Shown: positions 1-7,548 of the stretch, piece by piece
Layout of the letters: each line of letters begins with the position of its first letter
How positions within the stretch are numbered: position 1 is the first letter of the stretch
From: an uncultured Lactobacillus sp.
GTDB lineage: Bacteria; Bacillota; Bacilli; Lactobacillales; Lactobacillaceae
Direction: 5' to 3'
Length of the DNA: 22,477 nt
Assembly: GCA_937916845.1 (NCBI GenBank)
Contig: CALFSK010000018.1
Coordinates: 1-22,477 of the forward strand
Notes under the pieces: model-generated
Told to the model about the DNA's origin: nothing
Databases searched by the model: none
The model's input: only the letters and a program-made list of their open reading frames with translations
Position numbers and translations under genes: made by a program

Positions 1-40
1 GGGTACCTGGTAATACGTGAAAATCGTTAAAGAAACTCAT
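1..40 (-). CDS. Small peptide gene, third copy of the array (partial)
   Basis: Only the first 13 codons are inside the window (MSFFNDFHVLPGT), and the gene runs off the left edge. The start ATG (38-40) lies behind a strong AGGAGG ribosome site at about 48-53. The first seven residues equal those of the 265-408 copy, and the following HVLPGT is shared by all three copies. It is the last of the three visible copies in the direction of transcription, and more may lie outside. Function unknown; see the other two copies for the full-length shape. Confidence 0.75.
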   Translation of the reverse strand, partial: MSFFNDFHVLPGT

Positions 41-77
41 GTTATTTGCCTCCTAATGGCATTAAAAATTTTTAGAT

Positions 78-215
78 TTAGAATAAACCCTTGAGTGCTG
101 AAACTAAGCTCAAAACAAATGAATAGAAACTACCGAGTGGCGCGTTTGAAACACTAGCAGTATGTGATGAAGTGTGTGTGCCTGGTAATACGTGAAAATC
201 ACCGAAAATACCCAT
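78..215 (-). CDS. Small Ser/Thr-rich amphipathic peptide (45 aa), second copy
   Basis: This reading frame encodes 45 residues: a short N-terminus (MGIFGDF), the core HVLPGTHTSS, a Ser/Thr/Asn-rich middle, then a hydrophobic tail from about residue 26 ending in LVSALKGLF. It matches the neighbouring 47-aa copy at 33 of 45 aligned positions. The start ATG (213-215) has a GGGAGG ribosome site nine bases upstream. There is no double-glycine leader, no lipobox and no cleavable Sec signal, so the product would act as made or leave the cell by a leaderless route. Conservation of frame, start and ribosome site across copies argues that it is translated. Function unknown: a leaderless bacteriocin-like, signalling or membrane-active peptide are all possible. 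Confidence 0.8.
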   Translation of the reverse strand: MGIFGDFHVLPGTHTSSHTASVSNAPLGSFYSFVLSLVSALKGLF

Positions 216-264
216 GATATGTTGCCTCCCTTTAATTATGAGTTATTAGTTATCAGTACTTAGC

Positions 265-408
265 TTATTTGTTGAATAAACCTTTGAGTGCTGAAACTAA
301 GTTCAAAAGAAATGAGTGTAAACCACCAAATGGATCGTTGGAAACACTTGAAGTATATGATGACGTATGCGTACCTGGAAGTACGTGGAAATCGTTAAAG
401 AAACTCAT
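265..408 (-). CDS. Small Ser/Thr-rich amphipathic peptide (47 aa), first copy
   Basis: This is the first visible copy in transcription order. It encodes 47 residues beginning MSFFNDFHVLPGT, followed by a stretch with six Ser and two Thr up to residue 24, then DPFGG and a hydrophobic segment ending LVSALKGLFNK. Acidic and basic residues roughly balance, so it is not a classic cationic bacteriocin. The start ATG (406-408) follows an AAAGGGGG ribosome site. Start-to-start spacing is 193 bp to the second copy and 175 bp from second to third. It lies in a gene-poor stretch downstream of an ABC exporter/glycosyltransferase operon on the same strand but beyond its terminator, so it probably has its own promoter. 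I do not recognise the family. Confidence 0.8.
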   Translation of the reverse strand: MSFFNDFHVLPGTHTSSYTSSVSNDPFGGLHSFLLNLVSALKGLFNK

Positions 409-1085
409 AATGTTTGCCCCCTTTTTCTATTAATACTTTTTTTAATTGATTTAGCCTTTTACGGCGTCAATCACATTGAAAACAAATTTGCAAAAGCATG
501 AAGACGCTAATTGATTAAGCTATCGTCATATCAGACAATTTGATGGTCATACTATTGAACTATCAGATTGAAGTTCTCATTCAATTCGCTCATCCAACCC
601 ATCAGTGACTTGAAACATTTAAGTAAATCGTTCAAGTCATTTAATCTTCATGTGAAACAAGTAACCTTGTTTACGGTTAAATAGTAACCAACCAGGCACA
701 CTTGCGTCAATAAAATAACTAATATTTGAATAAATACAGGGCAGTATCATATTCATTAGGAAAATATGCACACTATGTACAAGTCATGCGTTTCACTATG
801 ATTTAAAAATAGCCCAATTTCGGCCCATTTCAGCATGTTTTAATGCACTTAACCACCCCTAATGACACCGCTTAACCTACTGGTACCAAAGGGTTTTAAT
901 TTTACTGTTGCTGTCAGTAAATTGTTCTAAATTACTAATTGACCATCTAATATCACTATTAATATTTTTTATTTTTTTCAACCAAAATACCCCCTTTTTT
1001 TGAAATAATTATTAATAATATTAATACAAAGTCATACTTCCTTCACAATTAGGCAAAGCACCCAACCCATCGCTTGCCACGTAAA
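409..1085. other. Long non-coding leader/intergenic region
   Basis: I see no credible gene in this AT-rich stretch of about 680 bp between the exporter operon terminator and the peptide array. It holds an inverted repeat with 9-bp perfect arms TGACTTGAA (606-614) and TTCAAGTCA (631-639). It also holds an imperfect palindrome GTAACCTTGTTTAC (661-674) and A/T runs around 960-1025. On the minus strand it must contain the promoter of the peptide genes, possibly with a leader of more than 200 nt. Confidence 0.5.
681..710 (-). promoter_or_regulatory. Possible promoter of the peptide array
   Basis: On the minus strand a good -35 box TTGACG (705-710) is followed after 18 bp by TACTAT (681-686), a four-of-six match to the -10 consensus. 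It would give a leader of about 265 nt before the first peptide, containing the inverted repeat at 606-639. A second weak candidate (TTGACG at about 463-468, with an AT-rich -10) lies nearer the gene. Neither is strong. Confidence 0.3.
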
Positions 1086-1101
1086 TACATTAAAAATCGC
1101 C

Positions 1102-1146
1102 AAAAAAGTCGACCATGATGACGCTTCCGTCACGGTCGACTTTTTT
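1102..1146. terminator. Bidirectional hairpin terminator after the exporter operon
   Basis: AAAAAAGTCGACC (1102-1114) pairs perfectly with GGTCGACTTTTTT (1134-1146), with a further inner stem TGACG/CGTCA capped by CTTC. A/T runs on both sides make it work in either direction. It lies 29 bp past the stop of the last operon gene and separates that operon from the peptide array. Confidence 0.9.
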
Positions 1147-1174
1147 GTGTAATTCATCATAAATCTTTTTGTAA

Positions 1175-2941
1175 TTACCCGTGTTGATATTGCAAACGAT
1201 AAAAATCACGGTACCGATCATGGGTCGCCAGTAAGGTCTCATGGTCGCCATCCCCCGTAATTTGTCCGTCTTCCATAAATAGGATCCGCGGGTAGGCTTC
1301 AATCTGGTTGAGTCGGTGGACGATCGTAATCGTCGTTAATTCTGCTGGTAACGTCGCTAATAGCTGGGTCACCCGTTCCTGGTTCTGATTATCCAGGCTC
1401 GCCGTCGCTTCGTCTAAGATCAGCAGTGATGGTTCACGAACTAAGGCCCGCACGATGGCCAGGCGTTGGCGCTGCCCACCAGAGACGTTTAAACCGCGTT
1501 CTCCGACATCCGTATCCAACCCAGCCGGTAATTCAGCTAACCAGTCGCCAAGCCCGACTTGGCCTAATAACGTTATTAGACGCTCATCTGAGACCGGTGT
1601 CGTCGATCCAAGCAGTAAATTATCCCGCATGGTGCCGGGCATCAAGTCAACTTCTTGACTCACGTAGCCAATTTGGTTTCGAATCGACGGAATCGTATAA
1701 CTCGATACTGAGTGCCCGTTCACGTCCAGCGACCCGCTAGTCGGCTCGTAATAAGCTTCTAATAACGAAACTAAGGTGGTCTTCCCGCTCCCGCTTTCAC
1801 CAATCAAGGCGATACGTTCACCGCGGTTAATTTGCAAGTCAATATCTTTAAGAACTGGTTTATCAGGTTCATAACCAAAGTCCACGTGGTCAAAGTCAAC
1901 CGTGTCGATGGTACTTAACGTAGTGCCATCTAACCGCTTGTCTTCAACCGGGCTGTCCAAAATATCATCGATTCGTTCAGTAGCACCGACCGTCTGTTGA
2001 ACGGCGGTCACTAACCCAGTCACACTGCTCAACGGTGAAATCATCTGAACCGCGTACATTAAGAACGCCACTAAGCTCCCAATGGTCAGGGCTTTCGTCT
2101 GTACTAAGACCCCACCATAAACGATAATCACGAAAATGGCCCCCAGGAGCATGATGTTTAAGATTGGGTTCAAAAATGAAATTAACTTAATTTGCCGAAC
2201 ACTAAAGCCCTTGATTCGGTTAACCTGATCCGTCCCTTGTTGCTTCAAGGATTTTTCAGCGACCATGGCTTTAACCAGTCGGTTTTGTGAAATCATCTGT
2301 ACGGACGCACTGTTCAAGTTGGCCGTCTCTTTTTGAATTGCCTTCGAGATCCGCGCCAAAATTTGGCCCATCGGTACAATGATGAGTGCCATCAACGGCA
2401 CAACAATCAAAATAATAATCGTTAATTTAAAGTTTAGTAAGAGCATTAAGGTCACTGACCCGATGATCGAGATGACCCCGTTAATGGCGTTCGAAAACTG
2501 GCTGGAGATCAATTCAAAGATGGTTGACGTATCGTTGACCACCCGACTAGAAAGTTCCCCCGTCCGGTTATGGTCAAAATACGGAATGGGTAGATCAACA
2601 ATGTGTTCCCACAACGTACTCCGCAACTTGGACACCGCGTCGACCCCGGTATAGCTCAATAAAAAGCTCGACGCCACACTTGAAAAGAGTTGCACAATAA
2701 TCACAACGGCCAATTTTCCTAACAGTTGTCCAGACGTCCCGTGATTAAACGCATCGATGAAATCTTTCAGCATTAACGTAATGCCTAAACTACAAATCGT
2801 TGCTACGAAGGATAATAAAATACCTAAAATGAATAGCCCCTTCTTAGGACTCGCATTCGTCGTAATTAAGCGTAGTAGGTCCCTCGTGCCATACTTACGC
2901 TTAGGCGGTTGTTTAACCGCACTCGCTGCGTTACTCGCCAT
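1175..2941 (-). CDS. BmrA/MsbA-type ABC exporter half-transporter (membrane domain fused to ATPase)
   Basis: This 588-residue protein has the standard layout of a homodimeric or heterodimeric exporter. Six membrane helices lie between about residues 35 and 310, followed by an ATPase domain from about 345. Walker A GESGSGKT is at 381-388, the Q-loop YVSQ at 426-429, the signature VSGGQ at 486-490, Walker B LLILDE at 506-511 and the switch histidine at 542. All catalytic residues are intact. There is no N-terminal C39 peptidase domain, so it is not a classical double-glycine bacteriocin processor. Its start overlaps the end of the glycosyltransferase gene by 11 bp, so the two are translationally coupled. 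The substrate cannot be read from sequence: multidrug, lipid-linked glycan or peptide export are all possible. Confidence 0.9.
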   Translation of the reverse strand: MASNAASAVKQPPKRKYGTRDLLRLITTNASPKKGLFILGILLSFVATICSLGITLMLKDFIDAFNHGTSGQLLGKLAVVIIVQLFSSVASSFLLSYTGVDAVSKLRSTLWEHIVDLPIPYFDHNRTGELSSRVVNDTSTIFELISSQFSNAINGVISIIGSVTLMLLLNFKLTIIILIVVPLMALIIVPMGQILARISKAIQKETANLNSASVQMISQNRLVKAMVAEKSLKQQGTDQVNRIKGFSVRQIKLISFLNPILNIMLLGAIFVIIVYGGVLVQTKALTIGSLVAFLMYAVQMISPLSSVTGLVTAVQQTVGATERIDDILDSPVEDKRLDGTTLSTIDTVDFDHVDFGYEPDKPVLKDIDLQINRGERIALIGESGSGKTTLVSLLEAYYEPTSGSLDVNGHSVSSYTIPSIRNQIGYVSQEVDLMPGTMRDNLLLGSTTPVSDERLITLLGQVGLGDWLAELPAGLDTDVGERGLNVSGGQRQRLAIVRALVREPSLLILDEATASLDNQNQERVTQLLATLPAELTTITIVHRLNQIEAYPRILFMEDGQITGDGDHETLLATHDRYRDFYRLQYQHG

Positions 2942-4490
2942 ATGTTGCTACTCCCCTCATTGCCTGAATATCTGGCTGAACGACATGGTCATTCCATTTT
3001 TGCCATACCTTGGCTTCAGAGAACTGACTACTGCGGCCGTACGCCGCTTCACTCATTTCAGCTAATTGCTCTGGCTGCCGTAATAGTCCGAGAATCACTT
3101 TGCCTAATTCCACCAAGTTGTTGGCCGGAATCAACCGTCCGTTTTGGCCATCTTCAATCATGTCGGACGGACCGTATTTGACGTCATACGCCACTACCGG
3201 AACCCCGTGACTAAGCGCTTCAAGAATCCCCAAGTTGAATCCTTCGTATTGACTCGTCAAGACCATCATCTGAGCCTGGTCATAGACGGGCGTCAAATCG
3301 TGAACAAACCCCTTAAAACTAATGAAGGATTGCCACTGTTGCGAATTAACCAGGTTACGAAGCCGTTTTTCCTCTTTGAAACCCGTCCAGGAGTCACCGT
3401 ACCCGTAAATATCTAACGTGACTTGCGGTAACTTTTCATGCACGTACGCAATAGCTTTGATCAGCTGATCTAACTGTTTTTCAACTGACAACCGGGCAAC
3501 GGCAATCACCTTGCCCGCCTGGCGCTTGCTAAAATCTACCGGTTGCGCGTCAAGCCGTTCATCACTAACACTGCCCACTGGAATCCCAATGGTTGGCACA
3601 ATGTTATGGATATGGTTCGTCATGTCATCGCACTCAGCCTGAGTGGACATAATGAAACCGTTCATCTGGTCAGCGTGATCGAGCCCAATTTGGGTATACG
3701 GCACGATGGGTGAATTGACCACGTCTAAAGGATCTAAAGTAAAGTTACTGTGCAAAAATTCGTACTTGCGCGCCGTGGTCGTCATTTCTACTAACGGGTG
3801 CATCCCCGCGTCGCTACGGTCAACGATCATCGTCCCGTGTCCGCCAAATTCAGTGTTGATTGCATCCAAGAAGAAGGCCGTTAACTGATCCCAGTCTTCA
3901 AATTCATAGGTGTTTCCTTTGTAATTGAGGACCCGTTGATGGGTCGCCACCGGTTCGTGGTGTTCATTGGGCCGGAAAAAAGTCTCTAAAACCGGTTGTC
4001 TCTTCGGATTCAGATGCTGTTCAAACACAATGATCTGGTTTTCATCAAAATATTGCGCGACGGATAAGAATCCCCGCGTATCGTAGTAATCTCGCCGACT
4101 AACGGCATCCTGTGGATTTAAAATATCAACGTAATCAATGTTGCCCTTGGGATTCAAAACGATCCGCTTGCGACGTTGGTTCCGCTGGATCACGTCAAAT
4201 TCACGCGTATTGACCCGTACTAAGGTTTCTCCCTTAACGCGCGGATAATTCGCCGCCGTCAGTGGGTCCCCTTCATAATCGGTCGTACCTTGAAAATAAT
4301 CATACATATTAACAACAAATTCATCATCAAGCCCGACTTGGTGCATATTTTGATGCAAGTCGCGCACGTAATTGCGCGTCACGATCATCGCCGGTACGCG
4401 GTGTTTCGTAAAGAGGCGTTGCCGGTTGATCATCGCCAGTTCAATGGCTGATGGTGTTGAATCAATTTTGCTCGTAATGAAAAAGTACAT
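2931..4490 (-). CDS. Family 4 glycosyltransferase, TagE-like
   Basis: This 519-residue protein has a GT-B fold retaining glycosyltransferase domain in its C-terminal half. The donor-binding motifs are VIAVARLSVEKQ (328-339, with R333 and K338) and EGFNLGILE (416-424), followed by SHGVPVVAYD and a DGQNGRLI segment. The long N-terminal half resembles the poly(glycerol-phosphate) alpha-glucosyltransferase (TagE) and Gtf-type proteins common in lactobacilli, which put glucose on wall teichoic acid or sugars on proteins. There is no signal peptide or membrane segment, so it is cytoplasmic. It lies 21 bp after the MacB-type gene and overlaps the next ABC gene, in one operon. The acceptor is unknown. 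The family call is firm, the TagE-like subgroup moderately so. Confidence 0.75.
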   Translation of the reverse strand: MYFFITSKIDSTPSAIELAMINRQRLFTKHRVPAMIVTRNYVRDLHQNMHQVGLDDEFVVNMYDYFQGTTDYEGDPLTAANYPRVKGETLVRVNTREFDVIQRNQRRKRIVLNPKGNIDYVDILNPQDAVSRRDYYDTRGFLSVAQYFDENQIIVFEQHLNPKRQPVLETFFRPNEHHEPVATHQRVLNYKGNTYEFEDWDQLTAFFLDAINTEFGGHGTMIVDRSDAGMHPLVEMTTTARKYEFLHSNFTLDPLDVVNSPIVPYTQIGLDHADQMNGFIMSTQAECDDMTNHIHNIVPTIGIPVGSVSDERLDAQPVDFSKRQAGKVIAVARLSVEKQLDQLIKAIAYVHEKLPQVTLDIYGYGDSWTGFKEEKRLRNLVNSQQWQSFISFKGFVHDLTPVYDQAQMMVLTSQYEGFNLGILEALSHGVPVVAYDVKYGPSDMIEDGQNGRLIPANNLVELGKVILGLLRQPEQLAEMSEAAYGRSSQFSEAKVWQKWNDHVVQPDIQAMRGVATYGE

Positions 4491-4511
4491 AGCCTATGCC
4501 CTCATTTTTTA

Positions 4512-6506
4512 TCATTCATGTGACAAACTTTCAACTGGATCTAACCGGGCAGCCATGTGTGCTGGCGCTAAGGCCGCTAACAAACTAATAACCACACTGA
4601 CAGCCATTCCGCCTAGCATTGCAGTTCCTGAAATCCGCACAATTGGATATTTAATTAAACTGTAGATAGCAGTGTTCCCCAACACTTGCCATAATTGTCC
4701 AAAAATAATCCCCATAATTGCTGCTAATACCCCAATGGTCAGGGCTTCAGCAAAGAATAAGTGACTGATATCACGCTTACGGGCACCTAAAGCTCGTAAG
4801 ACCCCGATTTCACGTGTCCGTTCAGACACACTGACATATAAGACCACGATGATCATGATGGCGGAAACTAATAACGCAATCCCCGCAACCCCGGTCAAGA
4901 CGTTCGTTGCTAAACGAATGTAGGTGTTCAAGGAATCAATCAAGTCACCAATTCCAGTGTAGTTGTACTGTTGCTTCTTATTTGAGCCCTTGATGGCCTT
5001 AATCTGGTGTTCAACGGACTTGACGTGACTCAACTTATCAATCTGTACAATGGCAAAGTTTGGCCGGTAAGTAACCTTCTTAGTGTTCACCATTGCTTTA
5101 GCCGTCTTAGGTGTCACAACGACGTTGGTATCGTTACTACCTGTGATCCCGCTAACTTTTAACTGCTTTTTCACGGTTACGGACTTGTTATGCTTGTCGA
5201 CCATGGACAGCTTAACCGTCACACGTTTATTCAACGCTTGCTTATACTTCTTCGTCCCAACTAACTTTTTAGCGAGCTTCCGCCCAATCAAGACTTCATT
5301 AGTTCCGGGACGGGTCCCGTTCTTAATGGTTTTAGCTAAAATAGTCTGGTTATCCGTTTGTAAGCTAACCGTGGCCTTGTTCTTCTTATAACTAGCCTGG
5401 GCGCCCGCATAGTAACCGAGTGTCGTGGATTTAACGTGTTTGATTTTGGCAATCTTGTTAATGTTTGCACTAGTAATTTGAGCATTCTTGGCCGCCGCCG
5501 TTGTTTCTTTGTTGACCGCTTCCTTATAAGCCTTCGCCGTTTTCGCTTTGTCACGCGCTTTGGTGCTGACTTTGCCCGTCTTCTTACTAATCTGAACTGC
5601 CGTTGGGTTAACCTGTGACGTGATTTGGTGATTCATATAATCCTGAATCCCAGACCCCAATCCAAGCATCACGACAATACTACTGATCCCGATTGATGAG
5701 CCAAAGATAATCAACAGGTACCGTAACCACATCCGGCGCATATGTTGCATTGACATCTTAAACATTTGCCGAAAACCTAGTACCCGGTAACGGGTGGGTT
5801 GCTTTTCAACATCATCAAACGGGGCCCCAATGACTAACTCATCGTGAATTTTCCCATCATCTAAGTGCACGATTCGCGTCCCGTAATCGGCAACTTCTTG
5901 CGAGTGGGTCACCGTGATAACTAACTTGCCTTCCGCAGCGATCGAATACAAGATATCCATGACATCCTGCGTGTTTTCACTATCTAACGCCCCGGTCGGT
6001 TCATCGGCAATGATAATATCAGGATCACTGGCCAGCGCCCGCGCAATCGCGACCCGTTGTTTTTGTCCCCCTGACAGCTCATTTGGAAATTGGTGGGATT
6101 GTTTTTCCAAGCCAACCCGTTTTAACAGCGCCTCACCCTGCTTCACCTGTTCGGCGTGTGAGAGCCGTGTCATCTTTAATGAGAGTAAAACGTTATCCAA
6201 AACATTCAGATAACTTACTAAGTTGAAGTTTTGGAAAATAAACCCAACCGTTTCACGCCGATAGCGGTCCATCTGCCGTTCATTCATTGAACGTAACGAT
6301 TTACCATCCAATAAAACGTCACCATCATAGTGGTGATCCAAGCCCCCGATAATGTTCATCAATGTAGATTTACCACCACCAGACTCCCCGAGAATTGAAA
6401 TAAATTCCCCGCGGTCAAAGTTTAGGTTAATACCTTTCAAAATCACGTTTTCCTCATGATTTAAGGTATAGGCTTTACGAATATCATGTAATTCTAAAAA
6501 GCTCAT
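4512..6506 (-). CDS. MacB-type ABC transporter, ATPase fused to FtsX-like permease
   Basis: The first 225 residues of this 664-aa protein are a LolD/MacB-type ATPase: Walker A GESGGGKS (40-47), signature LSGGQ (144-148), Walker B IIIADE (164-169), switch histidine at 201. A permease follows, with one helix at about 262-285, a large lysine-rich extracellular domain (about 287-530) and three helices (about 532-558, 585-608, 626-648). The cytoplasmic loop REIGVLRALGARKRD is the FtsX-family hallmark. Such pumps move substrates between the outer membrane face and the outside by mechanotransmission, often lipoproteins, peptides or antibiotics. It is the first gene of a three-gene operon, with a GGGAGGT ribosome site. 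In Firmicutes relatives act in antimicrobial peptide resistance or cell-wall homeostasis. The substrate here is unknown. Confidence 0.88.
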   Translation of the reverse strand: MSFLELHDIRKAYTLNHEENVILKGINLNFDRGEFISILGESGGGKSTLMNIIGGLDHHYDGDVLLDGKSLRSMNERQMDRYRRETVGFIFQNFNLVSYLNVLDNVLLSLKMTRLSHAEQVKQGEALLKRVGLEKQSHQFPNELSGGQKQRVAIARALASDPDIIIADEPTGALDSENTQDVMDILYSIAAEGKLVITVTHSQEVADYGTRIVHLDDGKIHDELVIGAPFDDVEKQPTRYRVLGFRQMFKMSMQHMRRMWLRYLLIIFGSSIGISSIVVMLGLGSGIQDYMNHQITSQVNPTAVQISKKTGKVSTKARDKAKTAKAYKEAVNKETTAAAKNAQITSANINKIAKIKHVKSTTLGYYAGAQASYKKNKATVSLQTDNQTILAKTIKNGTRPGTNEVLIGRKLAKKLVGTKKYKQALNKRVTVKLSMVDKHNKSVTVKKQLKVSGITGSNDTNVVVTPKTAKAMVNTKKVTYRPNFAIVQIDKLSHVKSVEHQIKAIKGSNKKQQYNYTGIGDLIDSLNTYIRLATNVLTGVAGIALLVSAIMIIVVLYVSVSERTREIGVLRALGARKRDISHLFFAEALTIGVLAAIMGIIFGQLWQVLGNTAIYSLIKYPIVRISGTAMLGGMAVSVVISLLAALAPAHMAARLDPVESLSHE

Positions 6507-6613
6507 ATATATGTACCTCCCGATTCTTTTTTGGAGAATACCCCAGAATACAGTTCCTCAGTAATAACTTTGCGATTTTTAGTGAATGATGTAAAGTGTT
6601 ATCGAATACCAGG

Positions 6614-6670
6614 GGTAACTATTTATTAATCTAACAATTAGCACCTAAATCCCCGTGGTAACTACTTATT
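6614..6670. promoter_or_regulatory. Direct repeats upstream of the exporter operon
   Basis: GGTAACTATTTATT (6614-6627) and GGTAACTACTTATT (6657-6670) differ at one base and start 43 bp apart, about four helical turns. They lie 108-164 bp upstream of the MacB-type start codon, a fitting place for an activator such as a response regulator. No clear -35/-10 pair was found between them and the gene. Confidence 0.4.
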
Positions 6671-6803
6671 GGTAGTAGCAATTAACGTAAACAAGTTGTG
6701 AATTTTCTTTGAAAATGCTTTCTCAGACCATTCAGATACCAGCAAAAGTACACCGGTTAATAAAGCGCTTTAGCAAACTAAATAACCGCTTTTTTTCAAA
6801 CAA

Positions 6804-6847
6804 AAAACCCGCCTTCAGAAAGTGATGCTTTCCTGAAGACGGGTTTT
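6804..6847. terminator. Hairpin terminator after the small membrane protein gene
   Basis: AAAACCCG-CTTCAG on the left arm pairs with CTGAAG-CGGGTTTT on the right around the loop TGATG. On the minus strand it follows the 63-aa gene by 36 bp and ends in a T run. Further right-arm T and left-arm A runs suggest it works both ways. Just left of it (6757-6797) a weaker stem ending in a T run faces the plus strand. Confidence 0.85.
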
Positions 6848-6883
6848 AAGGATATTTGCTGTTAATTTTAAGCTATCGTTCTG

Positions 6884-7075
6884 TTATTTAAAGAAACTCT
6901 TCTTGGTAACGATGCGATAAATGGCATCGCCAAGACCGGTCACGAACACGATCCCGAGGCCAACGTATTGGAGCCACGGGAGGCTATCTTTAATACTGAC
7001 CACCTGACTGCCGGCACCAAAAAGAATCAGGCCAAAGACAATCAGAATACTTTCAACTAAGTTCAACGTTCGCAT
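6884..7075 (-). CDS. Small two-helix membrane protein, unknown function
   Basis: This 63-residue product has two clear hydrophobic helices (about 6-26 and 36-54) joined by a short polar loop, and ends in a basic tail (RIVTKKSFFK). The start is supported by a GAGGAG ribosome site ten bases upstream and a perfect TATAAT further up. It has its own terminator, so it is a one-gene unit between the exporter operon and pgi. I do not recognise a functional family. Small proteins of this shape are common in lactobacilli as uncharacterised membrane proteins. Confidence 0.75.
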   Translation of the reverse strand: MRTLNLVESILIVFGLILFGAGSQVVSIKDSLPWLQYVGLGIVFVTGLGDAIYRIVTKKSFFK

Positions 7076-7111
7076 GCTAACTTCTCCTCATCGACTCGGA
7101 TTATTATTTCC

Positions 7112-7117
7112 ATTATA
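7112..7117 (-). promoter_or_regulatory. -10 box of the small membrane protein gene
   Basis: On the minus strand TATAAT stands 37 bp upstream of the start codon. The -35 (TTTCAA at 17 bp spacing) is weak. Confidence 0.5.
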
Positions 7118-7482
7118 ACTGAAGTGACATCGTTTTGAAATCACTGCAACGATGAGTTACCATTATCCGATCCGCCGGGTAACCTTGCAAGATTGGCAGA
7201 TAATCAATTTTGCCGCCACAGCAAACCAGGGCTACCCGACTGCGCTCAAGACAGACTTATTACCGTTATTGCTGTCAGATAATCGGAGGTTGTCACTGAT
7301 GATATCGGTCGTGAAGGTGGCTTTTGACCGGTGATTTTCCGGTCTTAGGCCACGGACGGTTCGGGACAATTGCGACTTTTGCAATCGTTCCGGGCGAGGG
7401 GCTAGACCGCTCCCCAGGCTAGCCCCGGTCCCACGACCGCATGTCATCAGTGGCAACCGGAATAGCTCATAAGTAACTAATC
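7118..7482. other. Intergenic region without a supported gene, with structured GC-rich part
   Basis: No open frame here has a ribosome site or a recognisable product. The right part (about 7326-7440) is far richer in G and C than its surroundings and holds three successive hairpins, listed separately. The left part looks like decayed or plain spacer sequence. Confidence 0.5.
7326..7426. repeat. Cluster of three hairpins in GC-rich DNA
   Basis: Hairpin one: GACCGG (7326-7331) with CCGGTC (7339-7344). Hairpin two: CGGGACAATTGC (7362-7373) with GCAATCGTTCCG (7381-7392), one mismatch and one G-U pair. Hairpin three: GGGGCTAG (7398-7405) with CTAGCCCC (7419-7426). The set could be a small structured RNA, a palindromic repeat unit or the scar of an old insertion. 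No promoter was identified. Confidence 0.4.
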
Positions 7483-7528
7483 AAAAAAACGTCGCTCGGA
7501 CGCCACAAAAGCAGTCCGAACGACGTTA
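7483..7528 (-). terminator. Terminator of pgi
   Basis: AACGTCG-TCGGAC pairs with GTCCGA-CGACGTT around a 12-nt loop. On the minus strand the stem is followed by a run of seven T. It starts about 20 bp past the pgi stop codon. Confidence 0.9.
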
Positions 7529-7548
7529 TTCTTTTATTTACTGTTAGT

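Larger units (their letters stand above)
1..430 (-). repeat. Tandem array of diverged peptide-gene units
   Basis: Three direct copies of a 175-193 bp unit lie head to tail. Each unit holds a ribosome site, a peptide gene and a short AT-rich spacer. The best conserved DNA covers the start region (ACGTATTACCAGG and variants) and the region encoding the tail (TTTCAGCACTCAA). The spacers have diverged. This pattern indicates old gene duplication with selection on the proteins rather than a recent copying event. Confidence 0.8.

Noticed and set aside
1..430. CRISPR-like or satellite repeat
   Set aside because: The units are about 175-193 bp with coding sequence conserved and spacers diverged, which is a gene array and not a CRISPR.
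7152..7334. 60-aa plus-strand open frame
   Set aside because: No ribosome site before the ATG, no recognisable family, and its end runs into the hairpin cluster.
7232..7456. 74-aa minus-strand open frame
   Set aside because: It reads through the GC-rich hairpins, has no ribosome site and an unnatural composition.
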